Assembly (NCBI RefSeq): GCF_008327685.1
Contig: NZ_BDDE01000025.1
Coordinates: 1-64,000 of the forward strand
Origin: Actinomadura sp. K4S16
Lineage (GTDB): Bacteria; Actinomycetota; Actinomycetes; Streptosporangiales; Streptosporangiaceae
DNA: 64,000 nt
Reading direction: 5' to 3'
The translations under genes were made by a program, and so were the position numbers. The notes under the pieces are model-generated. The model searched no databases and was not told the DNA's origin. It saw only the letters and a program-made list of their open reading frames with translations. Positions 42,669 through 51,317 of this stretch are shown here, one piece after another. Positions within the stretch are counted from its first letter, which is position 1. Each line of letters opens with the position of its first letter.

Positions 42669-43094
42669 ATGTCCCCGACAATGCTTCCGGCAGCACAGCC
42701 GGCGCCGCTGCGGTGGCGGCGCTCCTTCCCGGGCGGGCCCGAGCAGGCCCGTGCCGTCCGGCGGTTCGTCGGCTGCCTGCTGGCGGGCTTCCCCTACTTG
42801 GACGACGTCCTACTTGCCGCCGACGAACTGGTCGTCAACGCGCTGCGGCACACCAAGTCCGGACAGGACGGCGGCTCGTTCGCCGTCGAGATCGTCCAGG
42901 ATGGCGGCCTGGTTGTGGTGTCAGTCGCCGACCAAGGCGGCCCCGGCGAACCCGTGGCGCTGGACGCGGGGGAGCTGGCCGAGTCCGGCCGAGGCCTGCG
43001 GACCATCTCGCTCACCGCCGCGAGCTGGGGATGGCACGGCAACGACGAGGGCCGCACGGTCACCGCTGTTTTCGCGGGGGAGTGGGCCGCGTGA
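42669..43094 (+). CDS. HATPase-type ATP-binding protein (anti-sigma kinase-like)
   Basis: A 141-residue GHKL ATPase of the RsbW-like class. N-box DDVLLAADELVVNALRHTKS with Glu and Asn for magnesium-ATP; G1 box SVADQGGPGEP; G2 box GRGLRTISLTAASWG. ATG 42669 is chosen over the long reading because GAGG lies upstream and the extra N-terminus lacks similarity. It overlaps the next gene by 4 nt (GTGA), so they are co-translated. Possible function: ATP-dependent switch over a sigma factor or an XRE regulator. Confidence 0.85.
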   Translation: MSPTMLPAAQPAPLRWRRSFPGGPEQARAVRRFVGCLLAGFPYLDDVLLAADELVVNALRHTKSGQDGGSFAVEIVQDGGLVVVSVADQGGPGEPVALDAGELAESGRGLRTISLTAASWGWHGNDEGRTVTAVFAGEWAA

Positions 43095-43657
43095 CCGAGC
43101 CCGCCTCCTGGACGCACGACCAGGTCCACCAGCGCGTCCACGCCGCGATGACCGCCGCGATGCGCGCCGATCCCCACTCCATCGACGCCGCCCTCGTCCA
43201 GGCCGGAAGCCTCGACCGCTCCAGCCAGGAGTTCATCGCCCAGGCGCGCCGCCTTGTGCTGGCCTGCACCGCCGCGCTCACCTGCGTACTGTCGGCGCAC
43301 CGCCCCGGTGAGGGGGCACACGGCGAACCGGTCTGCCGTGGCTGCGGGACGCGCGAGTGCCGTACGTTGCGCGGCCTCGCGCACGTCCTCGCCGCCTACA
43401 GCGTCCGCCCAGCACTGGTCGACCGGGCCGAGGCCTGGCGCCGCGCGGACGCGTACTTCTGGCACGACGGCCGCCCCGTCCCGCTGACCATCGAGGACTT
43501 CCCGGATGGTTTCGTCGCCCGCGCCGCCGAGGACCTCGCCGACGACCCGACCCCGCTACTGGTCATCGATCGCCACACGGGCGCGCTGAGCCGCTGGCCC
43601 TCCATGCCCGTCGAACTCCTCGCCTGCGAATACACCCGCTACCGTGCAGGACTGTAG
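43091..43657 (+). CDS. hypothetical protein co-translated with HATPase
   Basis: A 188-residue protein without recognised family. A helical N-terminal half (HQRVHAAMTAAMRADPHS and FIAQARRLVLACTAALTCVL) is followed by a possible zinc site (CRGCGTRECRTLRG) and a C-terminal block WHDGRPVPLTIEDFPDGFV. The GTG start overlaps the HATPase stop codon. It is probably a partner or target of the ATPase. Confidence 0.75.
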   Translation: MTEPASWTHDQVHQRVHAAMTAAMRADPHSIDAALVQAGSLDRSSQEFIAQARRLVLACTAALTCVLSAHRPGEGAHGEPVCRGCGTRECRTLRGLAHVLAAYSVRPALVDRAEAWRRADAYFWHDGRPVPLTIEDFPDGFVARAAEDLADDPTPLLVIDRHTGALSRWPSMPVELLACEYTRYRAGL

Positions 43658-44010
43658 ACAGCCTCTTCCCGCACTTAGGCAGACGCGCCTTAACTGTCGC
43701 AACCGCGCCGCGCTTGGCCTCGCCGACCTCGTGTTGGGCGGCGCGTCCGACGAACTCGATGGCGAGCCGCCGTCCGCATGGACGGGCTGGTGCTGGAGAT
43801 GCGGCGAGCCCTCGAATCTCGCTGGGTGCTACGCCAGACCATCGCCCCTCCGCCGTGCTGACCTGCGGCCTGTCATGCCCGAAGGGCTTCCGAGAACACA
43901 GGTCTGTATCTCTGACCGTCTACGCGCGCCTTCCGGTGGCCGCGGTGATGCCTGGCAGTGTGTCCCGTGCGCCATTCTTGTGGACGTGAGCGCCGCTGAG
44001 AGGAGTGGGC
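43658..44010. other. 353-bp noncoding stretch
   Basis: No coding frame has support. I see no hairpin or repeat of note. Confidence 0.45.
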
Positions 44011-44280
44011 ATGATGCCGCCGCACTGTTTTCTCTGCGATCGGTCGCTTCGGGAAGGGGATCCGGCCTCGTCCTTCACGGCCGTCCGGTTCGGGATCAAT
44101 GCGCAGGAGGAGGCGCTCGAACAGGATCGGGATCGGGAGGGGTGGGTCGGCCATCCCTCCTGGGTGGCCTGGTTCTGTGATGAGCACACCGCGCTGGCCG
44201 AGGACCATTCGCATCTCCATTGGCGTGAGGCCTTCGAGTTGCTGCGACAGCATCGGAGGCCGTCCGGTCCGGTGAAGTGA
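44011..44280 (+). CDS. small zinc-ribbon-like hypothetical protein
   Basis: An 89-residue protein with a probable zinc site: CFLC near the N-terminus, then FCDEH further on, followed by HSHLHWREAFELLRQHRR. Family not recognised. ATG 44011 has GAGAGGAG 5 nt before it and is preferred to GTG 44005. It may bind nucleic acid or a protein partner. Confidence 0.68.
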   Translation: MMPPHCFLCDRSLREGDPASSFTAVRFGINAQEEALEQDRDREGWVGHPSWVAWFCDEHTALAEDHSHLHWREAFELLRQHRRPSGPVK

Positions 44281-44512
44281 CCGTGGCCCTATCTGGGTCG
44301 CTATGCCCGGCTGGTTGCTGCTGAGAGCGGTTCGCAGTGGGACAGAAGGGGCGGGGGCCATCGTGGGCGGGCCATGTGCTGTTGGCCCGGTATGGTGAGA
44401 GATCGGTCATGAGCGGTTGACCGTGCGATGCCGGAATTGGGTAGTCGCCACAGGCCGTCAGGACGCGCCATTCGGGTTGTTCCCCTGGTGCGGCAGGCCT
44501 GATGCTAGGGGA

Positions 44513-45370
44513 ATGACCGCCGAGCCCCCCGCCACAGATCCTCAGCTTTGGGAACGGTTCATACAAGATCTTCGGGAACTGGCCGAGACGCTCGTCAGCG
44601 AGTACGAGGCTGCGGATGGGCCGTGGGGCGGTGCGGCCCCCCATCTTGGCGGCTCATGTCCGTCGATACACCAGATCGCTCGGCAGGCGGCGCTGCTCGC
44701 GGAGGCCGGTTCCGGTGATTTCCATCCAGCGGCTTTGGCGATGGCCGGGCACCGCTGCGATCTGCCCCATGGTGCCTGGACGAGGTTGATAGAGGGCTGC
44801 CAGATCTACCAGTTCTCTGATCAGGGCCGCCGAGCCGCCTGGGAGGCCAACATGCGGCTGTGGCTCGACATGCCGGAACCGGGAGCGCCCAGCGCCGAGC
44901 CCCGGCCGTCGCACGATGACAGACCCGTTGTGCCGGACAACGGTCCGAATCCCCCTGCGCCTGCCTGGGGTGGCGCGATCGCTCAGTCGGCACCGGAGTT
45001 CGTTGAACACGCCGTGACCGCCGGTACGTACGTCGCTGCGGTCGCCGCCGGAGGGATCATCGGCAACAGGGCGGACGCGGCGACGAACGGCGCCGTGAGG
45101 AGGTTGTTCCGCGCGCTGCGTGAACGCTTCGGCCGTGCGGCGCCGGTCACCGAAGAGAGGGCCTTCGAGCTGGCGCGGGCCGAAGTCGTCAGGACGGGCC
45201 ACGCGGAGCACACGATCACTCTCCTCGGTATCGAGCGGGAGTCCGGCTGCTGGCTCGTCCATGTCCGTGCCCTGCACGCGACCGGCGCAATGGATCGGAT
45301 GCGGGTGAGGGTTCCTTTCGACGCCGCCGCCGCGCCGAGCGTCCTCGTCGTCGATCCCAGGATTCCCTGA
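44513..45370 (+). CDS. hypothetical protein with one membrane-like segment
   Basis: A 285-residue protein. The N-terminal 130 residues are helical (QLWERFIQDLRELAETL), then a Pro-rich linker and a hydrophobic segment (HAVTAGTYVAAVAAGGIIGN) near 195, and an alpha+beta end (ERAFELARAEVVRTG; TLLGIERESGCWLVHVRA). ATG 44513 follows AGGGGA; a frame to 44417 is open without support. It lies convergent to the metallopeptidase gene. No family recognised, and membrane topology is uncertain. Confidence 0.68.
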   Translation: MTAEPPATDPQLWERFIQDLRELAETLVSEYEAADGPWGGAAPHLGGSCPSIHQIARQAALLAEAGSGDFHPAALAMAGHRCDLPHGAWTRLIEGCQIYQFSDQGRRAAWEANMRLWLDMPEPGAPSAEPRPSHDDRPVVPDNGPNPPAPAWGGAIAQSAPEFVEHAVTAGTYVAAVAAGGIIGNRADAATNGAVRRLFRALRERFGRAAPVTEERAFELARAEVVRTGHAEHTITLLGIERESGCWLVHVRALHATGAMDRMRVRVPFDAAAAPSVLVVDPRIP

Positions 45371-45412
45371 CCGCCGGCGGAGTCCGGTAGCCCGGGCACG
45401 CCGCGAGAGAGG

Positions 45413-46351
45413 TCAGGTCGGACGGTGGCCGGGGGCTCTCGGGGGCCATTCGGTTCGGTCGAACATCAGGTAGAGGCCGCCGAGCCATACGAGGTCGGGC
45501 TTCGGCACCACGCGGACCGAGACCGGGACGCCTCCGGTCCGGCGGGTCGGGAACTCGCCCGGCGGCGCGGAGCGGGACAGGTAGGCGAGGCCCTGCCGCA
45601 GGAAGGCGCGCGGCCCCGGATCGAGGTGGCCGGCCCACGGCGGCTCGGTCTCGCCGCGCAGCCAGGCGTAGCAGGCCATCGCGTAGCCGAATTCGCGCTC
45701 CGTCAGATACCCGAGCCGCGAATAGCCGTCGTTGCGGGCCGCGTTCAGGGTGCGTTCGTCCAGATCGCCCAGGGGTTGAACGGAGAAGCCGCGGGTCGTC
45801 TCGCCGAATCTCAGTGCGGCGTTGGTGCTGAAGACGCCGAATCCGAAATAGACGGTGAGGAGGTCGGTGAGCCGCTCGTGGTCCTTGCGCTCGGTGGTGA
45901 TCCGCTCCTCGCCCAGGAGGCGGACATGGCACAGTTCGTGTGCGATCACGGCGATCAGGTAGGCGGCGTCGGACGCCTCCGTCACGTCCAGGCCGATGAC
46001 GGCGCGGCCGTCCTTCACGTAGTAGTGCCCGACCGCGCGCTTGCCTTCCTGGGCCGCCGCGTCCTCGTCCGACCGGTCGAACAGCTCCACCGTGAGCTCG
46101 GACCGGTCGATCTCCATCAACTCGCACGTCTTCGCGACCACGTCGTCGACCTGTTCCGGTGTGCCGGTATAGCCGGCAGACCGCAGATCCGACCGGGGCA
46201 GGACGATCGGCCGCGTCAGCGGGTCGCGGCCGAACTCCTGGACGAACCAGGTGATCGACGCCTCGATCCACGCCTGGTGCGCGACGCCGACCGGGCACTC
46301 GGTGCTGACCGCCGGAGACCAGGGCGGGGGCGCTTCGCGTTCCTTGTTCAT
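45413..46351 (-). CDS. HELCH zinc metallopeptidase-like protein
   Basis: A 312-residue putative zinc peptidase. HExxH motif AHELCH at 137-142 is followed by DHERLTDLLTVYFGFG (157-172), where Glu159 or Asp163 could be the third ligand. No signal peptide or membrane helix; probably cytoplasmic. The C-terminal 120 residues (REFGYAMACYAWLRGE; GGLYLMFDRTEWPP) are family-specific. AGGAAG lies before the ATG. It is divergent from the trypco2/trypsin-STAND genes across 485 bp that carry a GCACGTGC site, so the two units may be regulated together; a role in the same conflict system is inferred. Confidence 0.75.
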   Translation of the reverse strand: MNKEREAPPPWSPAVSTECPVGVAHQAWIEASITWFVQEFGRDPLTRPIVLPRSDLRSAGYTGTPEQVDDVVAKTCELMEIDRSELTVELFDRSDEDAAAQEGKRAVGHYYVKDGRAVIGLDVTEASDAAYLIAVIAHELCHVRLLGEERITTERKDHERLTDLLTVYFGFGVFSTNAALRFGETTRGFSVQPLGDLDERTLNAARNDGYSRLGYLTEREFGYAMACYAWLRGETEPPWAGHLDPGPRAFLRQGLAYLSRSAPPGEFPTRRTGGVPVSVRVVPKPDLVWLGGLYLMFDRTEWPPRAPGHRPT

Positions 46352-46836
46352 AGGGCTTCCTGACAGTCGTCTTCACGCGGCTCCGTTCATGCGGAGCCGC
46401 CGCGGAAAGCGGCGGAGGACAGCGGGGTGGAACGGTGTTCCTGCCCAGTTCATTCGGATGCTCATCCGTGGGGCCGGGGTCGGCCGTGCCCAATTTTTTA
46501 CCACGCGCGCTGAGCCCATCGCCCACATTGGCCGTAAATGGCCTGGCGGACGTTATGGGAATGGCGTTGTTCGAAAGGCGGACGACCGTGTCTCGACTGT
46601 CCGTGCGGCTGACGTGCGAATCCTGCACGTGCGCGACACGAGCGCGCGAACCCCGCCCGCACCGGCCCCTCCGGCCGGATCGCGTCTGCGGACGCGCGGA
46701 CTGGCCTTTTCCGGCCGTGTGAGCCCGTAGCCCTCGTCTCGATCACGAGGCTCTTGGACGATTGCAGCGTGGGGCCGTCTCGGCGCGGCATCCGGCATTA
46801 ATGATCACGTCTCCAATGCGGATAGTGGAGGAATGC
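46352..46836. other. 485-bp divergent regulatory region
   Basis: Separates the metallopeptidase and trypco2 genes. It has a motif at 46610-46632, and A+T-richer segments near 46490-46570 that may contain promoters. No coding frame supported. Confidence 0.5.
46610..46632. promoter_or_regulatory. paired ACGTGC / GCACGTGC site
   Basis: TGACGTGC (46610-46617) then GAATCCT then GCACGTGC (46625-46632). Same 15-bp repeat spacing as at 41559-41581. Confidence 0.45.
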
Positions 46837-47139
46837 ATGGGTGAACTCGGGCTCGCTGAGACCATCGCCGCCCTCCGCGCCGAGCTGGTGGAGGCGCTGG
46901 AGGCCGGGAAGGAAGCGGAGTTCGGTTTCGAGGTGGGCCAGATCCAGCTCGAGTTCCACGTCGGCGTCACGCGCCAGGGCGGGGCGTCCGGCAAGGCGAA
47001 ATTCTGGGTCCTCGAACTGGGCGGCGACGGCTCCTACCGGCGGGAGGAGATCCAGCGCGTCACGGTCACCCTGGAACCGCCGGTCGACGACGACGGCCGT
47101 CCGATCAAGGTGACCCGCGGCCTCCGCACGAAGCCCTGA
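46837..47139 (+). CDS. trypco2 (trypsin-co-occurring) domain protein
   Basis: A 100-residue protein matching the trypco2 domain found next to trypsin-like conflict proteins. It shows LGLAETIAALRAELVEALEAG (in parts GLAETIAALRAEL), FEVGQIQLEFHVGVTR, AKFWVLELGG and a closing VTVTLEP. ATG 46837 has GTGGAGGA about 5 nt upstream. Its stop is 1 nt before the trypsin-STAND start. Trypco2 is thought to work as a substrate or trigger for the trypsin partner. Confidence 0.87.
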   Translation: MGELGLAETIAALRAELVEALEAGKEAEFGFEVGQIQLEFHVGVTRQGGASGKAKFWVLELGGDGSYRREEIQRVTVTLEPPVDDDGRPIKVTRGLRTKP

Positions 47140-47140
47140 G

Positions 47141-49777
47141 ATGTCCGGACTCACGGCTCGCGCGGTCGAGATTCTGCGTTACGGCCCGACGGACGGGTGG
47201 CATGTGGGGTCCGGCTACCTGGTCGGGCGGCGGTGGGTGCTGACGGCGGCGCACAACGTCGTGGACGCCGAGACCCTGCTCGTCCGGCGGGTGGACGGGG
47301 CCGAGCGTCCGGCCGAAGCGGTCGCGGTGGACGAGGCCCGCGACCTCGCCATGCTCGCGGTGACCGGAGACTTCGCACCGGACGACCTGCCGCCGGTCAG
47401 GTTCGCCCGTGTCGACCGCTCGCGGACGGGGGAGGTCGGCCCGTGCTGGGCGACCGGCTTCCCCAGGTGGAAGGAGCGGAGGCTGGAGTCGGCCGACATC
47501 CGCCAGCGCGACAGCGCTCAGCTGAAAGGCGTCATCCCCACCGGGTCGAACCTGCGCACGAACCTGCTGGAACTGCGCGTCTCCTCCATGCCCCGTTCGG
47601 CCGGCGGGCGCGGCGTGAGCGAGTGGCAGGGGATGTCCGGGAGCGTGGTGCTCGCCCAGGACGGCTCTGACGAGTTCGCCGTCGGCGTGGTGACAGAGCA
47701 TCACGTCCCCGAGGGGGTGTCCGTGCTCACCGTCGCCCCACTCGACACCTGGGCCGACACGATGCGGGACACACCCTGGGGGCGGGAACTCGGGTTAGGG
47801 AACCTGGTCCGCCTCCCGCGCCCGCCGGGTCCCCGTCCGCCCTCCTCCGGGCATGTGAACCTGCGCCGGTCGCTCCCGGACTTCACGGACCGGGACGAGG
47901 CGGTCGCGAAGGCAAGGACCCTGCTCACCGAGCGGCTGACCGAGACGTGCCCGCTGGTCGTCCTGCACGGTATGGCCGGGGTAGGGAAGACCGAACTGGC
48001 CAACGAACTCGCCCACAGGCTCGCCTCCACTTTCACCTATGCGCGCATTCGCGTGGACGTGGCCGCGACCGCCACCGCCGACGCCGCCATGGTTGAGGTC
48101 CTGGCCGCCTTCGGCTTGTCCGGCGACAGGCTCCCGCGCGATCCCGGGCAGCGCCGGCGCGAGTTCCAGAAGCGGTTGAGGCAGGGGCCCAGCCTGCTGC
48201 TCCTCGACAACGTGTCCGAGGCGCGGCAGGCCGCCCCGCTGCTGCCCGAGACGCCCGGGACGGCCGTGGTCGTGACCAGCCGGACCACGCTGGCCTCGCT
48301 GGACGGCGCCGACCGGCTCCGGCTCGACCCCCTGCCCGATCCCGAGGGGCTCCGGCTGTTCGAACGGATCGTCGGCGCCGACGTGGTGGAACGCGACCGC
48401 ACGTCCGTCCGGGAAATCGTCGTACTGCTCGCCGGACTCCCATTGGCCATTCGCATCGCCGCCGCGCACCTTGTGATGAGGCGCACGTCTCCTGCGCGCT
48501 ATCTGTCCCGGCTCCAGGACGAGACCAGGCGTATTTCCCGCCTTCAAGGTGAAGATAGGGGAGTGCGCAGCAGTTTCGAACTCAGCTACCGTTCGCTGCG
48601 GCCGGAAACGGCGAGGCTCTTCCGCCGTCTCGGCGTTCTGGCGGGCCGCGATTTCACCGCCGAACTGGTCGCGCGCACCGGTGACGTGGACGACGAGGAC
48701 GCCGAGCGCATGCTCGGAGAACTCACGGACCGGCATCTGGTCGAGGTCGCCGGAGAGGACCGCTACCGCCTCCACGACCTGCTCCGGCTCTATGCCAGGG
48801 AACGCATGGAGGCAGAGGAGTCCGACTCCGCGCGGCAGGAGGCGTTCCGGCGCTCCTTGGACTGGTACGGGGACGTCCTGCACGAATGGATGTCGCGGCC
48901 CGGCGCCCACGAGCAGCCTCCGGCCGACGCGATCGCCTGGTTCGCGGACGAGTCCCTGAACGTGCAGGCGAGCCTTCGGGCCGCCGCGGAAGCGGGCGAG
49001 GACCGGCTCGTCGTCCGGATCGCGGAGTCGCTCTACGGCCTGTTCTTCTACCGGGCGCACTGGGAGGGGATGGAGGCGATCAAGACTCTCGCCGTCCAGT
49101 CGGCGCGGCGCGTGGGCGACGCCCCGGCCGAACTCGGCTCGCTGATCCACCTGGCCGAGGCGCGCCGGCTCCTCGGGCGCGGGACGGAGGCGCCGCCGCT
49201 CTACGAACGTGCGCTTGAGGTCGTCCGCACCATGGACGACCCGGGCAAGGAGGCGTGGGTGCTGGTCCACTTCGGCGACTTCCAGTGCGACCTCGACCAG
49301 GCCGAGCGGGCCCTCGACCTCTATGCCGAGGCGCAGGCGATCTACCGGGGCAGGGACGACGCGGCGGGCGAGATCTGGCTGGCCGCGCACATCGCCGACG
49401 CGTACCGCCAACTTGACCGGCACGCGGACGCCGCCCGCGTCGTGGAGCAGGCGATGGCGCTCAGCGAGCGCCGAGGCGACCGCGACGAGGTCGTCTGGTG
49501 CGCCTGGCATCTGGCGCTTGCCTACGAGGGCCTCGGCCGCTTCGCCGACGCCGAGGCGGTGCTCCGGCCGGCGGCCGACTACCACCGGGAGATCGAGAAC
49601 AAGGCCGGTCTGGCCACCATGCTGTGCATCCTGGGCAGCGTCCACCGCCATGCCGGACGCCCGTCCGATGCCCGGCGGGCCTACTCCGAGGCGCTCGACC
49701 TCCTCATCGAGATCGACGCTCCCACGCGGGCCGCCGAGGTGCGGCAGATCCTGGCGGACCTCCCCGAAGAGGACTGA
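47141..49777 (+). CDS. trypsin-like protease fused to NB-ARC ATPase and TPR repeats
   Basis: An 878-residue STAND conflict protein. N-terminal trypsin-like domain: LTAAHN with His38, EARDLAML with Asp68 and GMSGS with Ser166, so the triad is intact. NB-ARC: P-loop GMAGVGKT (277-284), Walker B SLLLLDN (351-357), GLPLA (432-436). A winged-helix region (YRSLRPETARLFRRLGVLAG in parts) is followed by TPR repeats (about 600-865). No signal peptide: a cytoplasmic protease gated by ATP-driven oligomerisation. It is co-translated with trypco2 (stop and start 1 nt apart). Likely function: regulated proteolysis in defence or cell suicide, as proposed for trypco systems. Confidence 0.92.
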   Translation: MSGLTARAVEILRYGPTDGWHVGSGYLVGRRWVLTAAHNVVDAETLLVRRVDGAERPAEAVAVDEARDLAMLAVTGDFAPDDLPPVRFARVDRSRTGEVGPCWATGFPRWKERRLESADIRQRDSAQLKGVIPTGSNLRTNLLELRVSSMPRSAGGRGVSEWQGMSGSVVLAQDGSDEFAVGVVTEHHVPEGVSVLTVAPLDTWADTMRDTPWGRELGLGNLVRLPRPPGPRPPSSGHVNLRRSLPDFTDRDEAVAKARTLLTERLTETCPLVVLHGMAGVGKTELANELAHRLASTFTYARIRVDVAATATADAAMVEVLAAFGLSGDRLPRDPGQRRREFQKRLRQGPSLLLLDNVSEARQAAPLLPETPGTAVVVTSRTTLASLDGADRLRLDPLPDPEGLRLFERIVGADVVERDRTSVREIVVLLAGLPLAIRIAAAHLVMRRTSPARYLSRLQDETRRISRLQGEDRGVRSSFELSYRSLRPETARLFRRLGVLAGRDFTAELVARTGDVDDEDAERMLGELTDRHLVEVAGEDRYRLHDLLRLYARERMEAEESDSARQEAFRRSLDWYGDVLHEWMSRPGAHEQPPADAIAWFADESLNVQASLRAAAEAGEDRLVVRIAESLYGLFFYRAHWEGMEAIKTLAVQSARRVGDAPAELGSLIHLAEARRLLGRGTEAPPLYERALEVVRTMDDPGKEAWVLVHFGDFQCDLDQAERALDLYAEAQAIYRGRDDAAGEIWLAAHIADAYRQLDRHADAARVVEQAMALSERRGDRDEVVWCAWHLALAYEGLGRFADAEAVLRPAADYHREIENKAGLATMLCILGSVHRHAGRPSDARRAYSEALDLLIEIDAPTRAAEVRQILADLPEED

Positions 49778-49886
49778 CACCGCTCGCGCCGCCGCCGCCC
49801 TGCGGGAGAATTGCCGGGGTTCTTGTTATCTCTGGTGGTTTCGGAGGTCTCCAGAGGGATCGGCCGGTACTCGCTGGAGGACGAGG

Positions 49887-51296
49887 ATGCGTGTGGGCAC
49901 GGATGTGGAGGTGCTGGTCCGGGCGGCGCAGGACGGGGACGCCGACGCCCGGGAGCGGCTGGTCACGGAGCATCTGCCGCTGCTGTACAACGTGGTCGGC
50001 TGGGCGCTCGGCGGCCACGCCGACGTGGACGACGTCGTCCAGGAGTCGGTGCTGCGCGCTCTGGGCGGCCTCGGCGGGCTGCGGGAGCCGGCGCGGTTCC
50101 GGTCCTGGCTCGTGTCCATCGCCATGAACCAGGTGCGCCGCCGCTGGTCGTCGCAGCGCGGCAGGACGCCGGTGGACCCGCAGGCCATGGCCGGGCTGGC
50201 GGGCGCCGAGGACGACTTCGCCGGACTGGCCGTCCTGCGGCTGGAGCTCTCGGAGCAGCGCCGGGAAGTCGCCGAGGCGACGCGGTGGCTCGACCCGGAT
50301 GAGCGCGAACTGCTCGCGCTGTGGTGGCTGGAGGCCTCGGGGCACCTCACCCGCAAGGAGCTGGCGGACGGTCTCGGGCTGTCGGCCCCGCACGCCGCCG
50401 TCCGAGTGCAGCGGATGAAGAAGCAGCTCGCGACGTGCCGCGCCGTCGTCCGGGCGGTGGGCGGGCGGCGCTGCGACGCGCTCGGCCCCGTCCTCGACGG
50501 CTGGGACGGGCGGCCGTCCCCGCTGTGGCGCAAGCGGATCGCGAAGCACATCCGGGGATGCCGCTCATGCGCCGCCCGCGAACGCGACCTCGTCCCGCCA
50601 GAGGCTCTGCTGGCGGGACTGGTCATGGTGCCGATGCCCGCGGAGTCCCCGCTGCACGCCGTGCTGAGCGGTGCGAAGGCGTCGGCGGGCGCGGGGAAGG
50701 CCTCGCTCGTCCTCGGGAAGGGATCGGCCGCCTTGGCGGGGGCGGCCGCGGTCGGCGCCGTCGCGGCGGTCGTCTACTGGAGCCTGCCGAGCGAGCCTCC
50801 GCGCCGTGCGCCCGATCCCGCGGCCCCCGTCCAGCGGACGCCGTCGCGGACGCCGGAGCCCGCCCCCCGGAACGCGGCGGACAAGGACCGCGTCGCGCCG
50901 CGCCCCACCCCGGCCACCGTCGAGCAGCGGGTCGTGAAGCTGGTCAACGCGGAAAGGGCCCGGGCGGGGTGCCGGGCGCTGCGCGTCTCGCCCGCCCTGC
51001 ACCTAGCCGCGCAGCGGCACTCCGCGGACATGGCGTCCCGCCGCGTCCTCGACCACCAGGGCGCCGGCGGCGACGACCCCGGGCAGCGGATCACCGCCGC
51101 CGGGTTCCGCTGGAGCGCATGGGCGGAGAACATCGCGCAGGGCCAGGCGACCCCGCCCGCCGTCGTGGACGGCTGGATGAACAGCGCGGGGCACCGGGCC
51201 AACATCCTGAACTGCGGGTTCACGATGGTCGGGATCGGGGTCGTGCAGGGCCCCGGCGGACCCTGGTGGACGCAGGTGTTCGCGACGCCTCGCTGA
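49887..51296 (+). CDS. sigma factor / anti-sigma-like zinc motif / TM / CAP-domain fusion
   Basis: A 469-residue single chain. Residues 22-90 are sigma-70 region 2 (DVDDVVQESVLRALGGLGG, FRSWLVSIAMNQVRRRW) and 125-185 are region 4 (LDPDERELLALWWLE, KELADGLGLSAPHAAVRVQRM in parts). His221-x3-Cys225-x2-Cys228 (HIRGCRSC) copies the zinc motif of anti-sigma factors. One TM helix lies at 281-299 (AALAGAAAVGAVAAVVYW), a Pro-rich linker follows, and a CAP/SCP domain occupies 343-468 with His377, Glu413 and His435 (HSADMA, AENIA, SAGHRANIL). GGAGG is 7 nt before the ATG. This joins sensor and sigma factor in one polypeptide; proteolytic release of the sigma part is a natural hypothesis. Confidence 0.88.
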   Translation: MRVGTDVEVLVRAAQDGDADARERLVTEHLPLLYNVVGWALGGHADVDDVVQESVLRALGGLGGLREPARFRSWLVSIAMNQVRRRWSSQRGRTPVDPQAMAGLAGAEDDFAGLAVLRLELSEQRREVAEATRWLDPDERELLALWWLEASGHLTRKELADGLGLSAPHAAVRVQRMKKQLATCRAVVRAVGGRRCDALGPVLDGWDGRPSPLWRKRIAKHIRGCRSCAARERDLVPPEALLAGLVMVPMPAESPLHAVLSGAKASAGAGKASLVLGKGSAALAGAAAVGAVAAVVYWSLPSEPPRRAPDPAAPVQRTPSRTPEPAPRNAADKDRVAPRPTPATVEQRVVKLVNAERARAGCRALRVSPALHLAAQRHSADMASRRVLDHQGAGGDDPGQRITAAGFRWSAWAENIAQGQATPPAVVDGWMNSAGHRANILNCGFTMVGIGVVQGPGGPWWTQVFATPR

Positions 51297-51317
51297 CCAG
51301 CACAGGAAGGGGACGTA

